64,000 nucleotides of DNA from Nocardia vinacea. Lineage in GTDB: Bacteria > Actinomycetota > Actinomycetes > Mycobacteriales > Mycobacteriaceae. Shown piece after piece: positions 29,137 through 38,008 of this stretch; within the stretch, counting starts at the first letter, position 1; every line of letters begins with the position of its first letter. The position numbers and the translations under genes are program-made. The notes beneath the pieces are model-generated. The model made no database searches and was not told where the DNA came from. It was given only the letters and a program-made list of their open reading frames with translations. The DNA is taken from positions 2,294,001-2,358,000 of the forward strand of contig NZ_CP109149.1 in assembly GCF_035920345.1 (NCBI RefSeq), written 5' to 3'.

Positions 29137-32100
29137 TCAGCGCAGGGTACGGATCCAACGCCGGGTGTCGGCCGGGTCGATGACGTCGTCGAGTTCCAGG
29201 ACGGTGGCGGCGGTCAGGGCCTTGCCGTTGGCGTAGGCGAGCTGGACGAGGTTGTCGAAGGCCTCCTGGCGCTTATCGGGGTCTTCGATGGCCGCGAGTT
29301 CCTTGGCGAAGCCGAGCCGGACCGCACCCTCCAGGCCCATACCGCCGATTTCGCCGGTGGGCCAGGCGATTACGAAGCGCGGGGCGCGGAAGGAGCCCGC
29401 GGCCATGGCCTGTGCGCCGAGGCCGTAGCCCTTGCGGATGATGACGGTGCCCAGAGGGACGGTCAGCGCGGCGGAGTCGATGAACAGCTTGCTGAACTTG
29501 GTGACGGTCGCTTCCTTCTCCGCCTCGGGACCGACCATGAAACCCGGTGTGTCGCAGAGGGATACGAGCGGCAGGCCATGGGAATCGCAGAGTTGCAGGA
29601 ATGCGCTGAGCTTCTCGGCGGCCGGGGCATCGATCGCGCCGCCGAGGTGGTGGCAGTCGTTGGCGATGAGGCCGAAGGGGCGGCCTTCGACGCGAACGAG
29701 TGCCGTGACCACGCCGACGCCCCAGTCCCGGCGCAGCTCCAGGACCGAGTCGACGTCGGCCACCGCGGCGATGACTTCGCGGATATCGAAGGCGCGCAGT
29801 CGATTCTCGGGCACCACGTGGCGGGCGATGCGCGGATCCGGTGCCGTCCAATCCTGCAGCGGCCCTTGGAAATACGAGAGATAACGACGGGCCGCGTCGA
29901 CCGCGTCGACCTCATCGGCGGCGACGATGTGCACGACACCATTGCGGCGTTGGATGTCGATGGGGCCGATGTCTTCGGGTGCGTAGACGCCGAGTCCGCC
30001 GCCCTCGATCATTGCCGGACCGCCCATGCCGATATTCGCATCCGGGGTCGCGATGACCACATCACACATACCGAGCAGCGCCGCATTGCCCGCGAAGCAG
30101 CGTCCGGAGACGACACCTACCAGCGGAACTCGACCCGACAGTGCGCCCATCGCGCGGAAGGTGGTCACGTCGAGGCCCGAGATGCCCGAATAGTCGGTAT
30201 CCCCCGGTCGCCCGCCGCCGCCCTCGGTGAAGAACACCACGGGCAGGCGCTGTTCGTGTGCGATTTCCAGCATGCGATCTGTTTTGGCGTGATTGCGCAT
30301 GCCCTGGGTGCCGGCCAGCACGGTGTAGTCGTAGGACATGACCAGTGCGCGCGCGGCTTCCGCGCCGAATCGGTCGGCGTTGATGGTGGCAATGCCGCCG
30401 ATCAGCCCGTCCGCGGGTGTGTTGGCGATCAGATCCTCGGGGCTGCGGCGTAGTCGCTGTGCGGCGACGGCGAGGGCGCCGTATTCGAGAAAGCTGTCGT
30501 CGTCGACGAGGTCGGCGATGTTCTCCCGGGCGGTACGGCGGCCCAGCTTATGCCTTTTCGCGACGGCGGCCGGGCGGCCCGCATCGAGTCCGATTCGATG
30601 CCGTTCGCGCACTTCAGCCAGATCCGCACGCACGGCATCCAGGTCGATCGCATCGATATCGGCGGCCGGTCCATCATGATCGGTCGCGACCCAAGTCAAT
30701 AGCAATGCATGCGGATCGACCGTCGCACCCGGTGTCACCAGATGGCGCGATACCCGCAGCGGCTGCTCGGCCCGCAGCACGTGCTGCATTTTCATTGCCT
30801 CGAGCACAACGACTTCCGCACCGGCCGGAACAATGCGGCCCGGCTCCGCCAAGCTCACGACGGTACCGCCCATCGGCGAGCGCATACCCTGCTCATCATC
30901 TTCGAGCGCAACCTGGATATCGGCCGCCGGATCTGCTGCCGCCCGGTTTCGATGCTCGGCGAGCGCATGCGCCGGATTCGAGTCGACCGCGCGCCGGGCC
31001 GCAATAGGCGCGTAATCACCTGCCCGACCGACAAGTTCGCCGATAACCTCCTCGAACCACGAAGTGGAAACACCGGCACCATCGGCAAGCTGATCCAACA
31101 CCGCACGCAGCAGACTCGTGTTGGTATCGACACCGGCAACCACGGTTTCCGCCAACGCATCCGAACACCGCCGCACCGCAGCCGAATACGTCGGCCCCTG
31201 CGCAATAACCTTCGCCAGCAACGAATCGAACTGTGCCCCCTGCCGCATGCCCGTGAACGCCGCGGTATCCACCCGAACGCCCACCCCGGTCGGCGCGGCG
31301 AATTCCGTCAGCACACCGGAACTCGGCAGAACCTCCCCGTCCGCCGTGACCATCTCGGCATTGACGCGCGCCTGCACCGCGAACCCCCGCACAAAGCCAT
31401 TCGCTCGAACATCACGACCCGTCGTGTCCGGCGCGAGGTCGCCGAGAGCGAGGTCGTGCAGGGCAGTGCCCCGGGCGAGATCGAGTTGGACTGCTACCAG
31501 GTCTACGCCGGTTACCGCCTCGGTGACGGTGTGTTCGACCTGGAGGCGCGGGTTGACCTCGAGGAACCAGGCATCGGTGGCGGTGACCAGGAATTCGACG
31601 GTGATCACGCCGCGGCAGGAGACCGATTCGGCTATGCGGATGGCGTCGCGGTGGAGTCGTTCCCGAAGGGCAGCAGGCAGATTCGGTGCCGGGGCGATTT
31701 CGATGAGTTTCTGATGGCGGCGTTGGATGCTGCAGTCACGGTCGCCGAGGGTGACGGCTCGGTGTCCATCCGCGATGACCTGGACCTCGATATGGCGCGC
31801 TTGGGCGGCCAGCGCTTCGGCGTATACGGTGTCATCGCCGAAACCGGCGCGAGCTTCGGCTCGGCAGCGGTCGAGTGATTCGGCGAGAGTGTCCGCAGTG
31901 CGGACCGCACGCATGCCACGTCCGCCGCCACCGGCTGCGGCCTTCAGCATCACACCGCTCGGGTGGTCGGCGAAGAACGCGGAAATTTCAGCCAGGTCCG
32001 CGCCGACGGACGTTGCGGGCAGGACCGCGACTCCGACCTGTCGTGCGGCGTCGCGTGCCGACAGCTTATTGCCGAAGATGCGCAGCACCTCGGGCGAGGG

Positions 32101-32406
32101 CCCGACGAATACCAGACCGGCGGCGGCGCATGCTGCCGCGAAATCGGCACTCTCACTGAGGAATCCGTAGCCGGGATGCACCAGTGCATCGGCACCGGCC
32201 CCCTTGGCCGCGGCGACCGCAGCGGCGATGTCGAGATATGCGGCGGCACCCATGCCCGGCAGTTGGACCGCGTCATCAGCCAGGCGCACCGGCAGGGCCG
32301 TCGCCTCTTCGCCGGTATAGAGCGCGAGGGTGGTGTAATTCCGCTCGCGTGCCGTCCGGATCACCCGGACCGCCACCTCACCCCTGTTCGCCACCACCAC
32401 ATGCAT
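29137..32406 (-). CDS. Single-chain biotin-dependent acyl-CoA carboxylase
   Basis: 1089 residues from ATG 32406; longer readings cross the divergent operator. Biotin carboxylase first (about 1-450: NRGEVAVRVIRTARE, KAAAGGGGRGMR, EVNPRLQVEH), a biotinyl domain (about 505-575, EAMKM with biotin Lys539), then a carboxyltransferase pair (about 600-1089: GGGRPGDTDYSGISG, GMGGPAMIEGGG, CDTPGFMVG, YGLGAQAMA, PTGEIGGMGLEG). All three activities lie in one polypeptide, unlike the usual AccA/AccD subunit set of actinobacteria. It carboxylates acetyl-, propionyl- or longer acyl-CoA; the chain length is not evident. Divergent from a TetR gene across a perfect palindrome, so probably induced by an acyl-CoA. 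Confidence 0.94.
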   Translation of the reverse strand: MHVVVANRGEVAVRVIRTARERNYTTLALYTGEEATALPVRLADDAVQLPGMGAAAYLDIAAAVAAAKGAGADALVHPGYGFLSESADFAAACAAAGLVFVGPSPEVLRIFGNKLSARDAARQVGVAVLPATSVGADLAEISAFFADHPSGVMLKAAAGGGGRGMRAVRTADTLAESLDRCRAEARAGFGDDTVYAEALAAQARHIEVQVIADGHRAVTLGDRDCSIQRRHQKLIEIAPAPNLPAALRERLHRDAIRIAESVSCRGVITVEFLVTATDAWFLEVNPRLQVEHTVTEAVTGVDLVAVQLDLARGTALHDLALGDLAPDTTGRDVRANGFVRGFAVQARVNAEMVTADGEVLPSSGVLTEFAAPTGVGVRVDTAAFTGMRQGAQFDSLLAKVIAQGPTYSAAVRRCSDALAETVVAGVDTNTSLLRAVLDQLADGAGVSTSWFEEVIGELVGRAGDYAPIAARRAVDSNPAHALAEHRNRAAADPAADIQVALEDDEQGMRSPMGGTVVSLAEPGRIVPAGAEVVVLEAMKMQHVLRAEQPLRVSRHLVTPGATVDPHALLLTWVATDHDGPAADIDAIDLDAVRADLAEVRERHRIGLDAGRPAAVAKRHKLGRRTARENIADLVDDDSFLEYGALAVAAQRLRRSPEDLIANTPADGLIGGIATINADRFGAEAARALVMSYDYTVLAGTQGMRNHAKTDRMLEIAHEQRLPVVFFTEGGGGRPGDTDYSGISGLDVTTFRAMGALSGRVPLVGVVSGRCFAGNAALLGMCDVVIATPDANIGMGGPAMIEGGGLGVYAPEDIGPIDIQRRNGVVHIVAADEVDAVDAARRYLSYFQGPLQDWTAPDPRIARHVVPENRLRAFDIREVIAAVADVDSVLELRRDWGVGVVTALVRVEGRPFGLIANDCHHLGGAIDAPAAEKLSAFLQLCDSHGLPLVSLCDTPGFMVGPEAEKEATVTKFSKLFIDSAALTVPLGTVIIRKGYGLGAQAMAAGSFRAPRFVIAWPTGEIGGMGLEGAVRLGFAKELAAIEDPDKRQEAFDNLVQLAYANGKALTAATVLELDDVIDPADTRRWIRTLR

Positions 32407-32420
32407 GCCGACAGTCTGCT

Positions 32421-32442
32421 TTGACATTGACGTCAATGTCAA
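32421..32442. promoter_or_regulatory. 22-bp perfect palindrome, TetR operator between carboxylase and TetR genes
   Basis: Two perfect 11-base arms, ttgacattgac and gtcaatgtcaa, abut without a spacer. The site is 14 bases from each of the divergent start codons (32406 leftward, 32456 rightward within the 49-base gap), so a bound repressor would block both genes. The adjacent TetR protein is the obvious ligand-responsive regulator. Confidence 0.78.
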
Positions 32443-32455
32443 CGACGATGATTCC

Positions 32456-33067
32456 ATGACACAGGCAGGCTGGTCGGTGCGTGCGGCGCGGGAACGATCC
32501 AATACCGATCGCCATCGCGCGCTGCTCGATGCCGCCGCCCGCGTCTTCGCCGAACGCGGCTACGAGAAGACCACCGTCGCCGATATCACCTCCGCCGCAG
32601 GCGTTTCCCGCGCGACGATGTATGTCTACTTCGCCTCCAAGGACGAAATCTTCCTCGCCCTCGCCGCCCGGGTCCGCGACGATTTCCTCGCCGCCCAGGA
32701 ACCCGATATCGATACCGACGATCCCCGAGTAATGCTGGCCGCCACCATCGATGCCTTCGCCGCCGCGGTCGGCAATGCCGGACCCATGCTGCGCCTCATC
32801 GATGAACGAGGTGCCGTCGACGACCGAGTCGCCGTACTCGCCCAGGAAATCGCCGAACGGCCCATCCGCCGCTTCACCCGCTACCTCGAACGCCTCCACA
32901 CCGCAGGCCACATCTCTCCCACCGTCCCGCCACGAATCATCGCCGAAACCATCGGCTACGCCCTGACCCGCGGCACCCTCACCCGCGCAGACGCCACCCC
33001 ACGCGCCCGCGCCACCTACCTCGCCCACATGCAGACGGTTGCCGAAACCCTGTTGTCCCCAACCTGA
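32456..33067 (+). CDS. TetR-family regulator of the acyl-CoA carboxylase
   Basis: 203 residues from ATG 32456. Helix-turn-helix TTVADITSAAGVSRATMYVYFASKDEIF in pieces at about 40-65, then a helical ligand-binding domain. The carboxylase gene is divergent 49 bases away with a shared 22-bp palindrome. By position it is an autoregulated repressor sensing an acyl-CoA or fatty acid; ligand inferred. Its coding strand has unusually C-rich third positions toward the 3' end. Confidence 0.9.
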   Translation: MTQAGWSVRAARERSNTDRHRALLDAAARVFAERGYEKTTVADITSAAGVSRATMYVYFASKDEIFLALAARVRDDFLAAQEPDIDTDDPRVMLAATIDAFAAAVGNAGPMLRLIDERGAVDDRVAVLAQEIAERPIRRFTRYLERLHTAGHISPTVPPRIIAETIGYALTRGTLTRADATPRARATYLAHMQTVAETLLSPT

Positions 33068-33426
33068 TTCACCCGGATCCCGGATGTACCCCCTGTCGCC
33101 ACCAGCCGAATTTGCCGCATCGAAGTGACCTCAGGCCCGCGCCACCCGCCTGGCTCGCATGTGCACGCTGACTGCCATTCGGGCTGTCGTCAACGACTGT
33201 GTCACCAGGTACACGAACGCTCCCGAAATCCGGTCGCGGGAGGTTGGCGCGGTGTAGCTGCCCTACGGCGAGGTCAAGCTCAACATGACCAGCCGGCTCA
33301 CCCTCGGCGGACGTTCGGGAGCGGTCGATTCCTTTCTGCGGCGGCCGGGGTCTACATGGTGGAGGCGTAGCCCGCGCGACAGGCCGGTCTCGATCATGTA
33401 CGCCGAGAAAGAAAGGCTGATCGCCG
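33068..33426. other. Intergenic region with possible gene debris
   Basis: About 360 bases. A frame from ATG 33158 encodes a plausible short peptide (CTLTAIRAVVNDCVTRYTN) but stops at 33255, and a second short frame follows (LPYGEVKLNMTSRLTLGG). Neither has a ribosome binding site. Could be remnants of a lost gene. A good AAAGAAAGG lies just before the next gene. Confidence 0.35.
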
Positions 33427-34419
33427 ATGAGCATTCCCGCGACCATGCGCGCGCTGCAGCAGACCTCCCTCAATGGCCCGCAGGACATGCGTCTGATCAC
33501 CGACGCGTCGGTGCCGAGCCCCGGTCCGGGCGAGGTTCTGATCCGCGTCACCGCAGCCGGTGTCAATTTCGCCGACATCTCGAAGTCCCACGGCACGTTC
33601 GGGGACGGTCCGCGGCCACCGTACCTGGCGGGTTTCGAGGCCGCCGGTGAGGTTGTCGCGGTGGGCGAGGCGGTGACCAGCCCGCAGCCGGGGACTCGCG
33701 TCGTCGGCGTCGGAGACGGCGCTTTCGCCGAGTACATGGTGCTGCCCGCGGCCGCGGCGGTGCCGGTACCACCCAGCTGGACGGAGCAGCAGGCGCTGGG
33801 GCTGATGGTCAACTGGCCCACCGCGCTGGCCGCCCTGAAGCTTCTGGGCGGCATCACGGCCGGGCAGACCGTGCTGATCCACGCCGCGGCGGGCGCGACC
33901 GGTCAGGCCGCGGTCGCCATCGCCAAGCACTATAGCGCGACAGTCGTCGCCACCGCCTCGCCGGCCAAGCACGAGACAGTGCTGGCTCTGGGCGCCAACC
34001 ACGTTCTGGACTCCCTCCGCGGCGATCTCGCCGCCGAGGTGTTGAGGCTGACCGGCGGAGCCGGCGTCGATGTGGTGCTGGAATCGGCAGGCGGTGCCAC
34101 CTTCGAGGCCAGTCTGGCCGCCGCCAAGCGGGTCACCGGTCGGGTCGTCGTCTACGGCTTGGCGGGCGGTGAAGCCGCGATCACCAACTGGGATCTGGTG
34201 TACAAGCATCAGGTCCACCTCGTCGGTCTCAACATCGGCGTGCTGATCCAGGCCGCACCGCAGATCTTCGGCGAGGTCATGGGTGAGATGTCCGCGCTGA
34301 TAGCCGCTGGTGTGCTTGCCCCCGTCCAGCCCACCGCCTATGACTTGGCCGACGGCCCGAAAGCGTTGGCCGAACTGGAGACCAGGGCCACCATCGGCAA
34401 GCTGGCCCTGCTGCCTTGA
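33427..34419 (+). CDS. Zinc-independent quinone oxidoreductase (MDR superfamily)
   Basis: 330 residues. N-terminal GroES-like domain (PGPGEVLIRVTAAGVNFADI, PYLAGFEAAGEVVAVG) and C-terminal Rossmann domain with the QOR pattern VLIHAAAGATGQAAVAIAK, plus GADHV-like GANHVLDS. The zinc ligands of alcohol dehydrogenases are absent, as in NADPH:quinone reductases. Leads a run of plus-strand genes (small ORF, EthD, sigma factor). Likely NADPH-dependent reduction of quinones or enones. Confidence 0.92.
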   Translation: MSIPATMRALQQTSLNGPQDMRLITDASVPSPGPGEVLIRVTAAGVNFADISKSHGTFGDGPRPPYLAGFEAAGEVVAVGEAVTSPQPGTRVVGVGDGAFAEYMVLPAAAAVPVPPSWTEQQALGLMVNWPTALAALKLLGGITAGQTVLIHAAAGATGQAAVAIAKHYSATVVATASPAKHETVLALGANHVLDSLRGDLAAEVLRLTGGAGVDVVLESAGGATFEASLAAAKRVTGRVVVYGLAGGEAAITNWDLVYKHQVHLVGLNIGVLIQAAPQIFGEVMGEMSALIAAGVLAPVQPTAYDLADGPKALAELETRATIGKLALLP

Positions 34420-34507
34420 AAGCCCGAATCGCGTGCGGTCCTGGTCGGTTCCTACCGAAACCTCCGCTGCCCGGCGCGGCCGGCGAAGCAGGAAAGGAAA
34501 TAGGACG

Positions 34508-34645
34508 ATGCGCAATCCGTATTCGATGCCGGTCCGCGCCAACGTTCGGCCCGTCATAAACGCGCAGCGATCGACCGCGCTGCCACGATCCAGCCCATCC
34601 TCCAGTACCGAGCCGGGTGACCCCGCACACCGGAAATGCCCATGA
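34508..34645 (+). CDS. Possible 45-residue small ORF
   Basis: ATG 34508 follows a strong purine-rich AGGAAAGGAAATAGG stretch. The 45-residue product (opens MRNPYSMPVRANVRPVINAQ) is Ser/Pro/Arg-rich and matches no family I know. It ends 16 bases before the EthD gene. It could be a small protein, a leader, or a remnant whose ribosome binding site survives. Confidence 0.3.
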   Translation: MRNPYSMPVRANVRPVINAQRSTALPRSSPSSSTEPGDPAHRKCP

Positions 34646-34661
34646 CAGGAGTTGAAAACCG

Positions 34662-35003
34662 ATGACCGCAACCAGTGGACCGGCCAGCAAGCAGAAGGCG
34701 CGAATCGTCGTGATGTATGACACTCCCTCCGATATCGACGCGTTCGAACGTCACTACACCGATGTCCACATCCCGTTGGCGAAACAGTATCCAGGCCTGC
34801 GTCGTTACACGCGCAGTCACGAGCCGGCAGCCGTGATCGGCGAGCCGTGCTACATGATCGTGATGCTGGACTGGGACGATCTGACTGCCTTGGAAGCCGC
34901 GCTCGGATCCGACATCGGCCGGCGCACCGCCGAGGACGCCGCAGCGAACCTGGCTCGCTACGCGACCTTCCGCGGCATGATTCTGCAGCTCAACGAAGTC
35001 TGA
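34662..35003 (+). CDS. EthD-family protein
   Basis: 113 residues, AGGAG upstream of ATG. Dimeric alpha-beta barrel fold of the EthD type: RIVVMYDTPSDIDAFERHYTDVHIPLAKQYPGLRRYT near the N-terminus and YMIVMLDWDDLTALEAAL later. EthD proteins accompany cytochrome P450 or quinone-metabolising pathways. Sits between a quinone oxidoreductase and a sigma factor in the same direction, which suggests a small redox-stress unit. Confidence 0.86.
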   Translation: MTATSGPASKQKARIVVMYDTPSDIDAFERHYTDVHIPLAKQYPGLRRYTRSHEPAAVIGEPCYMIVMLDWDDLTALEAALGSDIGRRTAEDAAANLARYATFRGMILQLNEV

Positions 35004-35019
35004 TCGCTAGGCTGGCGGC

Positions 35020-36015
35020 GTGACATCGCATCTGCGGGCGGCACCGGATCGAGACCAGTTCACCGTCGAGACCGAACGGTTCCGCCGGGAGCTGTTGGCG
35101 CACTGCTACCGCATGGTCGGCTCGGCGCACGACGCCGAGGACTTGGTGCAGGAGACCTATCTGCGGGCGTGGCGGTCCTACTCCGGATTCGAGGGCCGGG
35201 CGTCGATTCGTTCCTGGCTCTACAAGATCGCCACGAACGTCTGTCTGAAGGCGTTGGAGCGGCGTCGGATTCGGGTATTGCCGTCAGGTCTGGCCGGCCC
35301 GTACGACGGACCTGATCGTGCGCCGAGTCCCGTTGCGCCGGGGGAGGTCTCGTGGCTGGAGCCGCTTCCTGACGCACGGATCGCCCCACTCGATGGCGAT
35401 CCGGCCGCGGTGGTGGTCCAACGCGAATCGCTGCGGCTGGCGCTCATCGCCAGCCTGCAGCATCTGCCTGCCCGCCAGCGAGCGATCCTCATCCTGCGCG
35501 AGGTGCTGGCGTTCTCTGCGGCCGAGACCGCGGAGATCCTCGGCACCACCACTGCGGCGGTCAAGAGCGGCCTGCAGCGGGCCCGCGCCCGGCTGGACGA
35601 GTTGGAGCCCGAGCCGGAGAAACTGCTCGAGCCGACCGACCAGCGGGCGCGGGCGCTGCTCGACGGCTATATCGCGGCGTTCGAGCGCTCCGACGCGGGC
35701 CTGCTCGAACAGGTGCTGCGCATCGACGCCACGCTGGAGGCGACGCCGTTCGGCGACTGGCAGTCGGGCCGGGCGACATGTATCCACATACTCGATGCGT
35801 ACGTGCTGGGCACGCCCGGCGATTGGCGGATGATCGCGACCACCGCCAACGGACAGCCGGCCGCCGTCGTGTACCACCGGGACGCGGACGGCACGCTGCG
35901 AGGCGACGGAGTTGTGGTGCTGGCACCCACCGCCACCGGCGTCTCCCACGTGATCAAGTTCCACGATCCGGCGCTGGTCACAACGTTCGGCTTCCCGGAC
36001 GCGCTCGCGCACTGA
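35020..36015 (+). CDS. SigG-like ECF sigma factor with C-terminal SnoaL/NTF2 domain
   Basis: 331 residues from GTG 35020. Region 2 (LLAHCYRMVGSAHDAEDLVQETYLRAWRSY, SWLYKIATNVCLKALERR) and region 4 (LPARQRAILILREVLAFSAAETAEILGTTTAAVKSGLQRARARL) are clear. A C-terminal NTF2/SnoaL-like domain (about 210-331: LLDGYIAAFERSDAGLLEQVL, GTPGDWRMIATTANGQPAAVVYHRD) matches the SigG/ECF-SnoaL architecture in which the extra domain modulates activity. Transcribed after the oxidoreductase/EthD genes with a 16-base gap. A strong hairpin follows 3 bases after the stop. Confidence 0.93.
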   Translation: MTSHLRAAPDRDQFTVETERFRRELLAHCYRMVGSAHDAEDLVQETYLRAWRSYSGFEGRASIRSWLYKIATNVCLKALERRRIRVLPSGLAGPYDGPDRAPSPVAPGEVSWLEPLPDARIAPLDGDPAAVVVQRESLRLALIASLQHLPARQRAILILREVLAFSAAETAEILGTTTAAVKSGLQRARARLDELEPEPEKLLEPTDQRARALLDGYIAAFERSDAGLLEQVLRIDATLEATPFGDWQSGRATCIHILDAYVLGTPGDWRMIATTANGQPAAVVYHRDADGTLRGDGVVVLAPTATGVSHVIKFHDPALVTTFGFPDALAH

Positions 36016-36017
36016 CC

Positions 36018-36063
36018 CGCCGCGGTCGTTCCACTTCCAAGGAAGTGGAACAACACCGCGGCG
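36018..36063. terminator. Strong hairpin between convergent sigma-factor and monooxygenase genes
   Basis: Outer 9-base arms (cgccgcggt 36018-36026, accgcggcg 36055-36063) and an inner 11-base stem (gttccacttcc 36028-36038, ggaagtggaac 36041-36051) with a 2-base centre. It starts 3 bases after the sigma-factor stop and 70 bases beyond the end of the convergent gene, so probably a two-way terminator; no T tract is seen. The inner 24 bases could also act as a protein-binding palindrome. Confidence 0.65.
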
Positions 36064-36134
36064 AAATCACGAATAAGACCGGCATCGACCCACGCCACGT
36101 GGTTCAACGGCAATGGCGCAACTCAGCTGTGCGC

Positions 36135-37652
36135 CTAGGCGATCCGCTTGCGCGCCTGGCCTCTCGGTTTGCGGTCGGGCCGGGCGGCACTTGCTGCGCC
36201 GTCGAAGGTGAGTACCCCGTCCTCCAGTTGCCCTTTGCGTAGTAGCGCGCGGTCGCGGAAGTAGTTGTTGATGACCTGCCAGGGGCCGCGGGCGCCCTGG
36301 CGGGGCATGACGCCGTCGCCGCGTTGGATGTAGCCGGAGGTCAGGGCGCCGCCCATCAGTGACCGATCGGAGCGGTCGGCGTCTTCGGCGATCGCGACGA
36401 CCTTGGTGTAGCCGTGGGCCTTCATGTGGTTGAGGAGGCGGCAGAAGTATTCGGCGGCCAGATCTGCCTTCAGCGTCCACGATGCGTTCGTGTAGCCGAG
36501 GACCAGCATCGCGTTGGGAATGCCGTCGAGCAGGGTGCCTTTATAGACCACATGCTCGCGGGTCGACACCGGCTCGCCGTCCACATCCAGCGCCGCGCCG
36601 CCGAGGATCTGCACGGTGAGACCGGTCGCGCTGATGACGATATCGGCGGGCAGTTCCTCCCCGGATGCGAGCCGAATGCCGGTTTCGGTGAAGCGGTCGA
36701 TGTGATCGGTGACGATCGATGCCTTACCGCTGCGCAGCACCTTGAACAGGTCGCCGTTCGGGACGACGCACAGCCGCTGGTCCCACGGGTTGTACGACGG
36801 CGTGAAATGCCGCATATCGATCTGCTTGCCGAGTTGCATCCGCACCGCGGCGAGCAGCAGCTTCTTCGACAACTCGGGATTGGTGCGCGAGAGCTGGAAG
36901 CTGGCCCGCTGCAACGCGATATTGCGCGCACGTCCGGTCCGATAGGCGATCTTCTCCGGCACCCGCGCGTACTTCATGCCGACCGCGACCGGGTCATCGG
37001 CGGGCAGCGCGGTGATGTAGGTGGGCGAGCGCTGCAGCATGGTGATGTGCGCGGTGTCGTCGGCCATCGCAGGAACCAGCGTGATCGCGGTCGCGCCGCT
37101 ACCGATCACCACGACGCGCTTTCCGCGGTAGTCGAGTCCCTCCGGCCAGTGCTGTGGGTGCACGATCTGCCCGCGGAAGTCCGCCTCGCCCGGGAACTGC
37201 GGGCGGTATCCGTTGTCGTAGTCGTAGTAGCCGGTGCAGCCGACGAGGAAGTTGCTGGTGTAGATCTCGGTCTCGCCGGTCTGCTCGTCGAGCGCCTCGA
37301 CGGTCCACAGCTCGGCCTCGCTCGACCAGCTGGCCTTGGTCATCTTGCGCCCGAACCGTATGTGCTCGGTGACGCCGTATTCCGCGGCGGTGTCCTCGAT
37401 GTACTGGCGGATGTGCGGCCCGTCGGCGAGCACCTTGGTGCCGATCCACGGACGGAAGCCGAAGCCGAAGGTCAACATGTCGGAGTCGGAGCGGATGCCC
37501 GGGTACCGGAACAGATCCCAGGTCCCGCCGATGGCGGTACGGCGTTCCAGGATCGTATAGCTGCGTCCGGTCTGCTCGCGGGTGAGATGGCACGCCATCC
37601 CGATGCCGGACAGGCCCGCGCCGATGATCAGTACGTCGACATGCCGCGTCAT
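36135..37652 (-). CDS. Type I Baeyer-Villiger flavin monooxygenase (EthA-like)
   Basis: 505 residues. Two Rossmann motifs (IIGAGLSGIG at 9-18; VVVIGSGATA at about 187-196) bind FAD and NADPH, and between them is the Baeyer-Villiger fingerprint FRGQIVHPQHWP. FRYPGIRSDSDM is the EthA-like substrate-side segment. Such enzymes insert oxygen into ketones and activate thioamide drugs in mycobacteria. No EthR-like TetR gene is next to it; an imperfect palindrome lies in the upstream gap. Confidence 0.93.
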   Translation of the reverse strand: MTRHVDVLIIGAGLSGIGMACHLTREQTGRSYTILERRTAIGGTWDLFRYPGIRSDSDMLTFGFGFRPWIGTKVLADGPHIRQYIEDTAAEYGVTEHIRFGRKMTKASWSSEAELWTVEALDEQTGETEIYTSNFLVGCTGYYDYDNGYRPQFPGEADFRGQIVHPQHWPEGLDYRGKRVVVIGSGATAITLVPAMADDTAHITMLQRSPTYITALPADDPVAVGMKYARVPEKIAYRTGRARNIALQRASFQLSRTNPELSKKLLLAAVRMQLGKQIDMRHFTPSYNPWDQRLCVVPNGDLFKVLRSGKASIVTDHIDRFTETGIRLASGEELPADIVISATGLTVQILGGAALDVDGEPVSTREHVVYKGTLLDGIPNAMLVLGYTNASWTLKADLAAEYFCRLLNHMKAHGYTKVVAIAEDADRSDRSLMGGALTSGYIQRGDGVMPRQGARGPWQVINNYFRDRALLRKGQLEDGVLTFDGAASAARPDRKPRGQARKRIA

Positions 37653-38008
37653 TGAGGTAATCCGTTTCGTCTGCTCTCACCCGGGCACCCTTGCCCGACC
37701 GTCTCCCAAGGTTACCTGTTATTCACAGTAACGTCTAGATGCTCTCCTTCGAGAATGCGCCCGGCGGCGGACCTCTCTCGCCAGCGGCATGGTGATCAAT
37801 CGTCCAAGTGTCGCTTGCCCGACAATTGCGGCGAGATGCGGATGGCGTGCGTTGCAGCAGTGCACACGGTGCGCAACTGCGCACCACGCATTCGCGGCCA
37901 TGGATTGCTTGCTGATCGCCCCGGCGTCAACCCCGCCAACTCCGCCGACCACAATGGATAGCCGACTCCGCCGGTCGGCCGGAGCCAGAGCACGCAGTAA
38001 GGAAGTTC
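37653..38008. promoter_or_regulatory. Divergent promoter region with imperfect palindrome at 37711-37732
   Basis: 356 bases between the divergent monooxygenase and amino-acid permease genes. gttac at 37711 and gtaac at 37728 frame an imperfect 22-base palindrome (ACTGT/ACAGGT elements inside) about 60 bases from the monooxygenase start, a plausible repressor site. AAGGAAG before 38009 is the permease ribosome binding site. No gene is supported here. Confidence 0.35.
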
